From Corella eumyota (Eukaryota > Chordata > Ascidiacea > Phlebobranchia > Corellidae): 64,000 nucleotides of DNA. The notes below the pieces were generated by a model. That model was not told the origin of the DNA. It saw only the letters and a program-made list of their open reading frames with translations, and searched no databases. A program made the position numbers and the translations under genes. Positions 12,402 through 32,700 of the stretch are shown piece after piece; within the stretch, counting starts at the first letter, position 1, and each line of letters begins with the position of its first letter. Location of the stretch: NCBI GenBank assembly GCA_963082875.1, contig OY720098.1, positions 21,142,001 through 21,206,000 of the forward strand, read 5' to 3'.

Positions 12402-14420
12402 CTAAAGCTCGGAATGATCAATTTTGCTCTTCTTGTAAACCTCCGTCCAGGTGTTTGAGATCCAAACTTGACGATACGGTCGATCGAACGAGTTGGTCTT
12501 GACGTCATTGATCTTTTTCGCCAACTTGTGGCCGGCAATGATTTGCCCGAATACCACGTGCTTTCCGTCCAACCACGTGGTCTTGATCATGGGAACGAAA
12601 AACTGGGAGGCATTCGTGTTTCTGCCTGGAAAACAATTGTTTATTGTGACGTCATTAATGCGTTAAAATAGTTTTTATAACAATGAAACTTATGACGTCA
12701 TATTCACAATAAGTACATGAATAAGTTTTCGTCTTTAACACCGTTTAATAAGGTGTTAGGTTTTTATATTTTTGTTAGGTAAAGTAAGCTCTATTGTGAC
12801 GTGTTAAAGCTATCTGTAAACGCCGGGCTCAAACACAAATAATGTGGCATTGGTGCGGCTCAAACCCAAAACCTTTGAACTGGTAGTCAGGCGCCATATT
12901 CGTCATTTTTTGTGCCATAAGGGGATAGGTTTTTGATATTTTTATCGGGTAAGGATGTGCTGTTATGACATGATCAAGCTATCCATGAACACCGGGCTCA
13001 AGGATAAATAGTGTGGCATTGGTACGGCTTCAACCCAAAACCTTTCGGCTCGTAGTCAGCTGCCATAACCGGTTCGCCGCACTACCGACCCTATATTCAT
13101 AATACTAACAAAAGTATTTACTCTCTGCCGTCCACTAGCGGTTACCTGAATTCGCCATCGAAATGCAGAAAGGAAAGTGACGTAACGCAAAGTTTTCATC
13201 CCTGAAATATCTTCCGTAAATGCTCCAACCTCCACTTCCGTCGTTGTTCAAAAAATCGCCGCCTGTGACGTAATAATGACATCATCAAAATTAAAGTTAT
13301 GACGTCACAAAATTTAAAAAAATCTAAAATTTAACATATTTTTTTACAAATACAAGTATGACGTAACACCTATGTTTATTATGACGTCATATACCTTGAA
13401 ACGCAAAGCCCTTCACGATGCGATGGATTTTGCTCCCCTTGTAACCTTCTCCCGTTGGTCGATTGGGGTTAGCTAGGGTGACGAAGTTTCGGACAGTTTT
13501 GGGGCAGGTTCGACCGAACAAACCAAACGTAACGTTCCCCATGTTTTCGTCACCGAATGTGATCTCAAATGTCACCTTTGAGGTGATGGTGCGGTCTGCT
13601 CGCTCGATTGGGATCTCTCGCCCGTTCTAGAAATATGTAAACGAAATGTAGTGGTAAGAACACTTCCTACACTACATAAGGTCGTCGGTTCAATACCCAC
13701 TGCTCTTATGCTGTAGCGCCCTTGAGTAAGGCGCTATAAACGGTATAAACTCCTGCCGAGTGAACACTTAATCAGCAGCAAAATTATCGGGCAATTATAA
13801 TCTATAATATTCCAAACTGCCACAGGCAACTCGACACTGGGTCAGAGGAGCTGTTGTTACTTCATGTTTGGGTCGCGCATTTGATCTTCTATCATTGAAG
13901 GTATTTAAACGAAGAGATAAGAAATATATGGTAATTATGTGGTCCATTTTATTACTATTTTAAATTACTTTAATTTGAAAGAAGCTATATTACATTATCA
14001 GCAGGAAAAGTTATTATCAATTGCCTAAGTATATGTTAAAACTTTTAAAATATAGTTTTGGGTTTAGATTGGTAAATTGTACAAGTTATGTAAAAAAGCG
14101 TTGATTAAAATCTTAGGACAACCATGAAAGTTAAACCATTTTAATTTTAAATATTTTTAATAACACCTAAATTTTAATTCAATAATTTTTAATTGTTTTC
14201 TCACAATAAGAATTGTCTTCGGAAGCTCATCTTTAGTTTTGTTCTTTCCTTCATCTTTCGAAGTTATGGCATCACCTTTCTTAGTGACGTCACTTTTGAC
14301 TTCGCTCTTTACTTCGATAGTGACTTCTTTGTCGCCCGCTCCTTCGTCAACGTCAAGCACGACCTTGGAAGCGGTTGCCAAGGCAACAAAACAGGTAACA
14401 AAGAAGAACAAACGAAACAT
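12402..14420 (-). CDS. Secretory-pathway cyclophilin (peptidyl-prolyl cis-trans isomerase B-like)
   Basis: Catalyses proline cis-trans isomerisation, probably in the ER lumen. Four exons: 14205-14420, 13395-13626, 13146-13262, 12402-12625 (262 residues). A signal peptide (MFRLFFFVTCFVALATAS) is followed by about 55 Lys/Glu/Asp-rich residues, then the cyclophilin fold: FGLFGRTCPKTVRNFV, GSKIHRIVKGFAFQGGDF, SISMANSG-type turn (FCISMANSG), GRNTNASQFFV and TTWLDGKHVVFG. The catalytic Arg lies in HRIVK, with FxxQGGDF, QFF and W-L-D-G-K-H conserved. The C-terminus HSEL resembles KDEL-type retrieval signals. The charged insert after the signal peptide is unlike vertebrate PPIB/PPIC. The exon 1 donor (GTGAGA) is my choice because it gives a continuous frame; a small change there would only affect the linker. 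Introns carry TGACGTCA motifs. Confidence 0.88.
12750..12893 (-). mobile_element. tRNA-derived SINE family B, partial
   Basis: Minus-strand copy: 'gtgttaaagctatctgtaaa', 'gccgggctcaa', 'gtggcattggtgcggctcaa' (reverse of a B-box), then a decayed anticodon-arm part. Confidence 0.7.
12918..13092 (-). mobile_element. tRNA-derived SINE family B
   Basis: A second, fuller copy directly after the first, ending in the tRNA-like 'accggttcgccgcactacc'. It lies in the last cyclophilin intron. Confidence 0.75.
13645..13905 (+). mobile_element. tRNA-SINE family A
   Basis: Inserted in cyclophilin intron 1, about 20 bp from the acceptor of exon 2. The first bases of the head are missing; B-box 'ggttcaataccc'. 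Confidence 0.85.
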
Positions 14421-15517
14421 TTTCTTAAGTTAAAAATAAATTTTGTCTAAAAATCAAAATATTAAAAAACAAAACTTAGAACTACTTCTGTTATTATAAT
14501 AAAGAATCTTTTAACAATTAAGTTATTATTCTCAGTGCTGCGTTTCTATTAAAACTTTTAAACTAATTAAAAATCAAACTCTTAACTTTTAATAAAACCC
14601 TTGAAATTTATTTTGTATTCGTGCTCGGTTCTGATTGGTTTAAATCATTAAAAATTGCCACATTGATGAACCATTGTTTCGTCACAATTGATTACAATCG
14701 ATAACTCGAGTGTTCGAGAGCTACGTATTCTACGCGACATCACGTGGTCATAATACAAAAATTATGACGTCATAATATTTTTTGTCCTCCATAAAATCGT
14801 TAAAAACATATTATCCACCAACTCCTCAAATATAATGACGTCATAGATATGTATTTTATTGATGTTGACGTCACAAAAAAAGAAATCGATGACGTCATAT
14901 TGGAGATACGTATTTTATTTACAAGTACAGTGTAACACACTGTAACGATAATATTCCATAAACATTAAAGTTAAAGAGACAATAAAAACTTTTTTACATT
15001 TTCAACAGAAAGTTAGTAACTCTGAGTCATGTTAATATTGCAGATGGCACTTTAACTGTGGGGCGACAGAAAAGTGCAAAAACAAAAGACTCAGATGCAA
15101 AATATACTCCTTCATGCTTTAAAGCCATCTGAATAAAACGTGGTTAAGGACTTGTGTTAAAAATTAGATTTTTTGGGCTAATATCTTCATTACATAAGCG
15201 TCAGCCCAACTATACCCATAGTTATATGTTCTATTAAGAGAAGACCAGTTTTATAAGATTGAAAAAAAGAAAAATTTAAATTTAATATTTAATATGTTAC
15301 AATTTGGTAACACAGGATTAAATTAAATTTAAGTTTATATAATTTAACCTATTTTTTAACATGTTAATCCTATAGTGCTTTAGCCTATATATTACATAAT
15401 AAAATATTGTTTTAAATGGCAGAAAATTAGATTAAAAAACTGAAATTAGAATCCACTTTTTAGAACTTATTAAAAATGGAAGTTTTTTTTCAGTAATTGC
15501 ATAATTTGAAGCAGCAT
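14421..15517. other. Intergenic region between VPS4 and cyclophilin genes
   Basis: Holds the cyclophilin 5' side (TGACGTCA motifs near 14764, 14837, 14889) and the VPS4 3'UTR side. No further gene or named repeat seen. Confidence 0.6.
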
Positions 15518-21257
<5,740 letters not shown>

Positions 21258-21515
21258 TTTGAATCTTTTTTCTTACAGTTTAAAAAATACTTTAGAAATG
21301 TTAATTTTTCTAAAATAAAAAAGCAAAATAAAGTCAAAAATGTTTTGGTATTTTATAATCTGTTTTAATTTAAATAAATATATTAAATTCAAGTATACAA
21401 TAAAAAGAAATTTTTTTAAGATTGTCTTACAAAAATGTAATAAAATTGATCAATTGTGAAATAGTCTACACCGCATAGTTAACTAGATTAAATGAGCACC
21501 ACAAAAAAGAAGGTT

Positions 21516-22451
21516 TTAAGGAGATTTGGTTGGAAGACTGTTACGTAATAAATTCTGCATCACAATATGATTCTTTTTCGCAGTTGTTACAATTGTTCCG
21601 ATAAAAACATTTGTTCCCCATTGTTTGTGGGTCATGACCTTGCAACATCCAAGGTCGTCGACCTGAAACCCGAGACTGTTGTAGCGCTCGTCAGTTTCAA
21701 ATAAAGTTGAGTTTGTGTAAGGTCCGAAGTAAGCTTGGCCCGAAGAGGGATCAATGAAGTCACACCAGAAATTATTAGCTCGTAGATGTTGGCAAATCTC
21801 AGTCGCAGTGAGGATAAAACTTTCTAATAACTTCTCACGTTCTAATTCTATATTTTCACTCCAGGTCGACATATCATTCAACGATTTTTGAGATAATGTA
21901 ATCACAGTGAAGTTTTTACTCGGAATTTCAAGAAAAATTGAACAAAATTCTTTAATAAGAATCTTCGGGCATTCTTGTACAGCTAATTCTACAGTTGCAT
22001 CTTGAAAATACTGCCGAATAATTTGATCCGATATTCTTTCATTTAAACCATGGTCTTGACATGCACTTGGGTCTTCTAAAACATCAGATTCAGCCATGAG
22101 ATGTGAAATTATTTTTAATTGTTTATCACAGCTAGTTTCACCCGATAATATTTCACTTTCCAGCAATAAATTACTTGGTTCTGGCCTATAAGGTTTATTA
22201 ATTGGAAGCACTCCTATATTTCCTGGAAATGGAAATTTTTTACGTAAACTCAAAGGTCCCATAAAATCATCTCTTTGATGCTCTTCTTCTTCCTGTATCT
22301 TCCGAAATCTCAATTGTTCTTGGACTTTCCGGAATTCTGAATATCTTAACTTCTGGGTTTGGTCTTGCAAGTTTAAACTTAGAAATCCTTGGTTTACTTT
22401 AAAGTAAGATAAAAATCGTGTTCCTGATTTGTTTTGGCTGGCAACAAACAT
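21516..22451 (-). CDS. MMADHC: MMADHC, cobalamin trafficking protein (cblD)
   Basis: Partner of MMACHC that directs cobalamin to mitochondrial methylmalonyl-CoA mutase and cytosolic methionine synthase. One uninterrupted 311-codon frame (human protein about 296). The C-terminal third carries the family signature: FWCDFIDPSSGQAYFGPYTN, STLFETDERYNSLGF, DDLGCCKV and HKQWGTNVFIG. Upstream, FPGNIGV, NDMSTWSENIELEREKLLE and KEICQ-like (TATEICQHLRA) match in order. The first ~30 residues (MFVASQNKSGTRFLSYFKV) are basic and hydroxylated, as in a mitochondrial leader. The ATG lies directly after a TTGTTGTAG, so a 5'UTR exon or trans-splice acceptor just upstream is likely. No catalytic residues are expected; the family uses a nitroreductase-like fold for binding. 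Confidence 0.95.
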   Translation of the reverse strand: MFVASQNKSGTRFLSYFKVNQGFLSLNLQDQTQKLRYSEFRKVQEQLRFRKIQEEEEHQRDDFMGPLSLRKKFPFPGNIGVLPINKPYRPEPSNLLLESEILSGETSCDKQLKIISHLMAESDVLEDPSACQDHGLNERISDQIIRQYFQDATVELAVQECPKILIKEFCSIFLEIPSKNFTVITLSQKSLNDMSTWSENIELEREKLLESFILTATEICQHLRANNFWCDFIDPSSGQAYFGPYTNSTLFETDERYNSLGFQVDDLGCCKVMTHKQWGTNVFIGTIVTTAKKNHIVMQNLLRNSLPTKSP

Positions 22452-23012
22452 AGCTACAACAATAATCCTAAATTAGCAAAGTGTTTTAACACACAAATAT
22501 CAGGCCATAACTAGTACAAGGAAAAGAAAATATTAGCGACTTATTTTTTGTTTTTTTCTTACCGATTAAGATAATAAAATTAAACAATTTAGTAGAAAAA
22601 TCAGTTTTAACTTACTAACAATTACTTAAATTCTTTTTTTATTCACTCATATGACATAAATGTTAATTTAAAGTAGGTTATTTCTTATTTAAATGGGCTA
22701 ACTACTCATATAAATATGACTCACTAATATATGATAACAGTTCCCTGACAAACTCTTATTTTCATAACGCTTCAGATTAGTCTGTGACCCTTAATAAACA
22801 CCGGGTATGAAACGGTGTGAATATTGCACGGTAAGGTAAACATAATAGGAAAGTTAGTCAGGCGTTTTCTGAGGTCACGTGAATTAAACAAATAAGGCAG
22901 ACACTTAAATTGTACAGGGTAGAAACTTTTTAATAACATATATTTAATTTTATAATAAAACATACATAAACATATACTAATTAATATGTTAATGATTGAA
23001 CAATAAAAAATC

Positions 23013-23300
23013 TACTGGCACTGTGGTGTAGTGTTCAGAAGACTTGGATTTACTGCACGAGGTGGAGGGTTCTATCCTTGTTGCTTTTATGCTGAAGCGC
23101 CCTTGAGTAATGCGCTATAAACGATATGAACTTCTGCTGAGCCAGCACTTAATCAGCAGTATAATTATCGGGCAATTATAATCTATAATATCCCAAACTT
23201 CCTAAGTCAACTCGAGATTCAGTCATTGTAATTTCTGAACTGCTTGTTACGTTATAACAACTATTTACACATGACTTTAAGCCAAGATTTTTTATCATTA
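23013..23300 (+). mobile_element. tRNA-SINE family A, diverged
   Basis: Head 'ctggcactgtggtgtagtg', altered B-box 'gggttctatcc', intact central block 'attatcgggcaattataatc'. Confidence 0.8.
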
Positions 23301-23432
23301 AAGGCATATATACAACAATACTTAGCGCAAATCTTAATTTGTTAATTATTTAGTCCTATAAATTTCTAAAGTACAAATTTTCTGAGTTAATACAAATTTA
23401 TTTTAAAACACCACAAATAAATTGTTTCAACT

Positions 23433-23438
23433 TTTATT
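23433..23438 (-). terminator. Polyadenylation signal of RPS9
   Basis: AATAAA on the minus strand only about 7 bp after the stop codon, giving a very short 3'UTR as is usual for ribosomal protein genes. Confidence 0.6.
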
Positions 23439-23444
23439 TAATGT

Positions 23445-25876
<2,432 letters not shown>

Positions 25877-25885
25877 CCGAATAAT

Positions 25886-26707
25886 CTCGTGCCCAAATAA
25901 ATAATAAAAAATAGTAGACACTTTTTTATCTTACTGAAAAGTTTTTACTTATTTTTTTTAAATATTATTTAATTTATATTCTAATTTTATTGCAGCTTAT
26001 CTTAATTTTTAATATTTAATTTGTTTAAAAAAAATTTAAATTTTAGTATTACTTTTCATGTTTTAAAAATTTGATTGAAAATTCAGTTAACTAACATTAT
26101 TTACGACTACACATGAGCGTGGGTTCAATCCCCACTGATCGCATGCTGTAGCGCCCTGGAGTAAAGCGCTATAAATGGTATAAACTCCTGCTTAGCCAGC
26201 ACTTAATCAGCAGCATAATTACCAGGCAATTATAATCTATAATATCCCAAACTGCCACAGGCAACTCGAGACTGGGTTGGGGTAACTGATGTTACTCTAT
26301 GTTTAAGTCGCGCATTCGACTTTTCCGCATCGAGGATAAAGATATATACAAAAAAAAAGTTTAATTAATCTATATACAATCATTAAATATATTTTTTTAA
26401 CTTTAAAATCTAAAATATTTGTAAGAAATTACTTATTTATTTGTTAAATATAAATCCTAACTTCAAGAGTTAACATTTGTCTGTAAATTACAATTTTTAA
26501 ACTAGGTAATAAACTTCCCTTTTTTATTTCAACCATTACTACATAAAAAAGCACAAAAAAATAATAAAATGGTTAACACTTCACAACAAAACTACAACTT
26601 GTATCAAAATAAAAATAAAAAGGAACCACATTTAAAAAAAAATTAATAAAAAAAACTTTAAATTTTAATTTGAAGAAAATTTTGTGACGTTAATTCGCCT
26701 GACGTCA
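25886..26707. other. Intergenic region upstream of RPS9
   Basis: Presumed RPS9 promoter next to 25880, one SINE (26105-26357), then AT-rich sequence up to the GPCR 3' end. No other feature. Confidence 0.6.
26105..26357 (+). mobile_element. tRNA-SINE family A, 5'-truncated
   Basis: Starts inside the head ('gactacacatgagcgtgggt'); B-box, body and 'aaagatatatacaaaaaa' tail intact. Confidence 0.88.
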
Positions 26708-29700
26708 TCAGTCTTTAGTAAAATGTAAACATGATTTAAAAGAGTAGTAAAGCTTCTTTAAAATTCTCTTGTATTCTTTGCGCATGCGCTTGTGCAGCAG
26801 AGCGTAAATACAAGGGTTCACGCAACTGTTCAACCATGTCATGTTGGACGCAGCCATGTGTATCCGGGGGTCAAACGTAGAACTGTGACGTCAAAAATTA
26901 AAATTAAAATTTACTTTTTTAACATTTATTATTCGCAGACAAAATTGAACCTGTCGCAAGAGGTCGCTAAGCATCTACCAGTGAAAGTTACCTACATTTT
27001 AAGTTTTAAAATGACATCGTAATACGAGCCAAAGGATTGGTGTTCAAGCCGCACCAATGCCACACTATTTGCCCTTGCATCTATTGATAGCTTAAACACA
27101 CCAAAAGGTTTCGGGTTCGAGTCGCACCAATGTCATACTATTTGCCCTTGAGCCCGGCGTTTACAGATAGCTTAAACACACCAAAAGGTTTCTAGTTTGA
27201 GCCGCACCGTTGCCACACTATTCATCATTGAGCCTGGCGTTTGCAGATAGCTTAAACACATCACAACAGCAAACCCTTTGCCCAATAAAACGCAAAAAAC
27301 TAACTCCCTAAGGGGATATAGAAAAAAATAAAAATATAAATTTTGTTTATTTTATCGCACACCGCCAGACATTTAAACAATCAGTGACGTCACCTGTTAG
27401 GTAACAAGTTAACGACGACACTTGGTAGGAATAGAAGAGTAAAGGTCAAGCAGATGATGATGCTCAAGTAAACAAGCTGATGTTCTCGCTCCTGTCTCTT
27501 CATTTGACTCTTTCTTCTTCCCATCTGTGACGTCATATTTGAGTTATTAAAGTGTAACAATAAGATGTTTTAATTTAACTAGATTCGTATAAAATAATTT
27601 TTTTTAATTTGATGACGTAGAAAATTTGATGACGTACCTTTGGACTTCCATCAGGGTCAAGTTCTCCTTTTCTAAACACGCTCGAGAATCGACTCACGAC
27701 GCTGTACGTTCGTTGTAATCTATACCATTATGACGTCATTATTAATATGTTTTATCGTGGTTATAATACTTTATATGACGTCACAATCAACTTACTGCGG
27801 TTCGTGAACTTGTGTGACCACGTGATCATTCTGATTTCGTTCCGGATCATAAAACATCAGTTCGCTTTGGTTCGACTTTTGCTTTTTGAGTTGCAACTAA
27901 GAAAATTTGATTTTAATTAAATTTACAAAAATTAAGTTTCGACAGAATCAAAATATATTGACAATATTGACTTAATAAATAATTCAACAATTTACTTTAT
28001 AGATTTTAAAATCAATTAGTCTAGGACTGCAACTTGACAAATATTTTAAATTGATGTTGTAATGTGTTATATATATTCCCAATACCACTTATTATGATAA
28101 TATTTTATAAGTATAGATATGCAGTTGTGACTTGTTTAAGCTATCCGTAAACACCTGACTTAAGAGTGAATAATGTGGCATTGGTGCGACTCAAACCCGA
28201 AACCTTTCGTTGTGTTTAAGCTACCTGTAAACACCAAACCTAAGAATAAATAATGTGGCATTGGTGCGACTCGAACCCGAAACCCTGCTATTCGTTATTC
28301 GATGTCCAATGCAAAATGTACAACACAACATATTTGTTAATTTTAAAAATAGAATTTTTGATATATTTTACTTTATATTGATGGTATGCTGGACTTGAGT
28401 TTGCAGCTAGTCGTTTGTGACTCTTTCTGACGTAATAAACAACAACGCTGTAACTCAACGTCATAACCAATATCGGAAAAAATTGGAACAAGATCCGGGT
28501 CACCTGAAAATAAAAATTTAATAATAAAGTTTGTCCTCAAATTTTAATTAAACGACAACCCTGTCTTAAGTTACAATAATTTTGACCCTTTTGCTTACTA
28601 CTTGTTAACAATGTTAACCATAGTGACGTCACAATCAATGTTTTGTTAAGTTAAATGATAAATGTTTTGGTTTTCCGCTCGAACAAACAAGAATGTAAAA
28701 TAACTGTTTAACGACAGAAGAACAAGAAAAAACAAGTCATTTAAATACAAATTAAAGGCATTTCGCTGTTAAAGAGTTATGCAGGATTTGCTAATAAAAC
28801 TCAAAACCTTAAACGTGTTTAACCAACAAATTAAGCGGCGGTTTCAAATGTGTTAGGTTTGCTAATTGTTTTTCTCAAAATTTGTGGTATTTCAAGCTCT
28901 GTTGCCAACCATAGTTTGAACCCGCGGGCTATTTGTGAAAATTAAGGCTTGAAACTTACAAAATTGATCTCTAAATCGACAGTAATCCTTCACAATAAAT
29001 AATATCAGGAAATCTTAATGATTAAATCTTTTAAAAGAAAACATCGCGGGCATCAAACGAAAGTAGATTAACTGACATTATCTTCATAAATATGATCCCT
29101 GTTTTGTATTTTTGGTAATGCTTTAAACACAAGTGTTTTTATAAAATATTTATGGAGTTATTAACGAATCAAGATGACAAGTTTATGTGAAATATTTATA
29201 ACAAATTTATTTAATGTTTTTTGTGGGTTCTGGAATAAACGATTCTAAAAATAAAATGTTCTTCGTAACAACAATATTCGCATTAAAAGACAGCGAACTA
29301 TGACATAAAAGTTTCTATTTATGACGTCACAAAAATAGACCAAGCAGCAGCCTCTAACTAACATAATGTCGTTTTTATGACATAACACAATCGACTTTTA
29401 TAACGTCACACTACAATACTAACACATAAAACTATTTTGACAGCACAGTTATGACATCACAAATTAAATATGTATGACGTAACACTCACCTGCATGTAAG
29501 GTCTCCAGGGTCCGGGTAACCCCACAAATGTGCAGAGGAGTTGACCCCGGTTCCACCCCGTCACCGCCATGCCCCCTGTCGCGTCATTAAGCAGAGAAAC
29601 CACCAGAAAGGGGAGTAGAAAGGCGGGGGCAAAACCCCAGCAAAGGAATAAACAGAAGCGGAGGTTGTTGCTCGTGAAAAAAGTTTTGTATCTGAAGAAA

Positions 29701-32700
29701 TTAAAAACTACATTTATTAATTAAATATTATATAGTTTTTTTTAACAAAACTTATACTATAAGTAAGTCCAATTTATAGATCTACAAAATAAATAAAACT
29801 GCCGTTTGTGGTGTGCGGGCAAATTATCTTAAGAAAATATTAGTTGAGAGTTGCAACTATATTACAACAATTAAAAGTTTTACATGGGGCAGGCTATTGA
29901 CTAGTACTTAAATTCAACAACCTTATGAACATTTATAAATTCAATTAATTACAAATGCCTTTAAAAACGAATTAAAAATTCTTATAATTTTTTAGGTCTA
30001 TTCATCATCAAAAAAGCGTTTAAAAAATTATTTTAATCTTTACATTTAAAAATTTTTTTAAATAGTTTTAACCTTACTAGTATTTTATTATTTCCGTTTG
30101 GCACTATATATTTTTTTTTCTTTGGTTTTTCGCGCATTGATAAAAGTAAATAATAAATACGATATACAATTAATATTACAACAATGCGACGGGAAAAAAA
30201 ATGACAAAATCAATTTAATGATTTAAAACATGCAAGGATCGGTGAGTTTAAATAGTTTTAACTTTATTATTATTTTATTATTTCCGCCTTGTTTCTATTC
30301 CCACCATTTATTAATCATCACACTTAATCTATTTAAAGTTTGATAAATCACTTTTTAAACCAAAGTTTGCCAAGGAATTAACTTAATCCCCCTAAACGGA
30401 TACCACCCCCAACTTAAGAGCAAAACAATTAATTTTGATCATCTGAAACTCGAGATTTTGAGCAAATATTTCCGCGATAAGAAATTAGTTTCGGTAATTA
30501 GGCGGCGCGTAAGTCGGCCACGAACTCGTTTGTCAACGTCACATTACCACAACAAAGCACAACAATAATCTAAGTGACGTCACAATATTATACTAACAAT
30601 AAATGTCAAGCTTGTATATTGTAATTTTTTAATTAAAAGACGGTAATTATCAAAGTTTTGTGACGTCACTGATAGTTTTTATCATTTGATCTCTACGTAA
30701 TAAGCGGTTAGTTGTTACAGTATTGTGACGTTATAAACTCACCGATCCGGAAACACGATCCCGAGAACGCGATTAAGAGTGATGGAGATGAGACAAACAA
30801 TGGAAGTGTATCCGCATGAGAAGTAGAAGAAGGCTTGAAGGATGCAAGCTTGTGAGCTGAATGGCCTGTAATATGACGTCATAATTAGTTGCATCGAAAA
30901 AACAATTAAAAAGTAAAAGCTGCACAAAATAAAATTTTCTCCTTAGTAACGAAAATTCCAGAAAAATTGAACAACATTTTGACAGAAAAATATTAAAACC
31001 CTTTTTTATTTCAAATTATTTTGCAGGTGTGAAAAGCCCAAAAATCTCGTGTTTTTGTCGATAAAGGGTTTCCGAGTTCTGTCACGATTTATTGATAACA
31101 TCATTGTTTGTTATTATGACGTCATAAGGAACAAGTTCGATTCGAGTTTACGATAAAAAACAATTAAAAAGAAATTACTCATTTTTATCTCGTTCAAAAG
31201 TTAAGAGAATTAAAACCACGTTGAGTAACTTTAACAACAACTTTTAAATTAAACGTTAAACAACAAATTTTTTTGTATATATCTTTATCTTCGATGTGGG
31301 AAAGTCGGACGCGCGACTTAAACATAGAGTAACATCAGTTACCCTGACCCAGTTTCAAGTTGCATGTGGCAGTTTGGGATATTATAGATTATAATTGCCC
31401 GATAATTATGCTGCTGATTAAGTGCTGGCTCTGCAGGAGTTTGTACCATTTATAGCGCCTTACTTAAGGTTACTACAGCATTACAGCAGTAGGAATCGAA
31501 CGCAGAACCTCATGTAGTAAGGCCAAGTGTTCTGACCTCTGCACCACGCCATATTTTTTAATAAAAACTTTAAATTTTGCAAAAATGCTTCAAAATATGT
31601 TTCTAAAATTCCAGAATTAAAATTTAAATAATTTAATGCAAATATTTATTATTGTCTAGACATTGATATAATAAATCATCTAAATTACATTTAAAATGAA
31701 TTATAAATATACTAAATAAGATTTTGAATTAAATGAATTAATTAAAACCACAACCCATTTAAATTTAAATTATTAAAATTAAATAAAATTAAGAAACCTG
31801 AGAAAGGTATTTCTATTCAATTTAAACAATAATATATTTAGCTATTTAATATTATTTTTATATTGAAATTAAGAAAAATAATTTAAAAAAATTCCATTTA
31901 CGTTATTTACCTTCAGAAAAGCGCCCAATTATTTAGAAATATTAATTAAAATAACATTAAATTATTTAAAATAATCAAAATTTATTAATTAATATCCAAA
32001 TTAATATCAAAAATGTTTTAAAATATTTTTTTTGCTATTTTAAACTTTTTTTTGGTCGAATTTTTTGGTTTAAAAAATGTGATGACGTAACAATGTGATG
32101 ACGTACCACTCCATGAGGAAGTAACCGGTGACGTTGAAAGGCATCATTGCGAACGCAGTGAGAAAGTCGATGACGCACAAGTTGACAATAAACATGTTAA
32201 AACTATTCATCCGTAACTGACTGTTCCGCATCACTGCACATATGGTAAGCAAGTTCCCGGATGTTCCGAGCGCGATGTCGATCAGTCCAATCGTGATCCC
32301 GACGTATCTACGTCATAATCGAAGTTGTTACGTCATAATTTTAATATTAAACCAGCGGCGTGGTGTAGTGGTAAGAACACTTGCTACACCACACATGAGG
32401 TCGTGGGTTCAATTCCCACTGAAATCATGCTGTAGCGCTCTTCAGTAAGGCGGTTTAACAGTATGAACTCCTGCTGAGCCAGCACTTAATCAGCAGCATA
32501 ATTACTGGGCAATTATAATCTATAATATCCCAAACTGCCACAGGAAACTCGAGACTGGGTTGGTGTAACTGATGTTACTCTATGTTAAGGTTACGCGTTT
32601 GACTTTCCCACATCAAGGATAAGTAAAAAAATGTCAGACAAGTTCTGCTTTTGTAATTTATTAGGTTTGAAACACCAAAAAAAAGCAAATTTATTTTTAA

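Larger units (their letters stand above)
22452..23444. other. Intergenic region between RPS9 and MMADHC
   Basis: Contains one SINE (23013-23300) and the RPS9 3' end. The rest is AT-rich with no feature I can support. Confidence 0.6.

Noticed and set aside
14193-14450. Plus-strand frames over the cyclophilin first exon
   Set aside because: Antisense shadows; the minus strand encodes a signal peptide that splices in frame to the cyclophilin domain.
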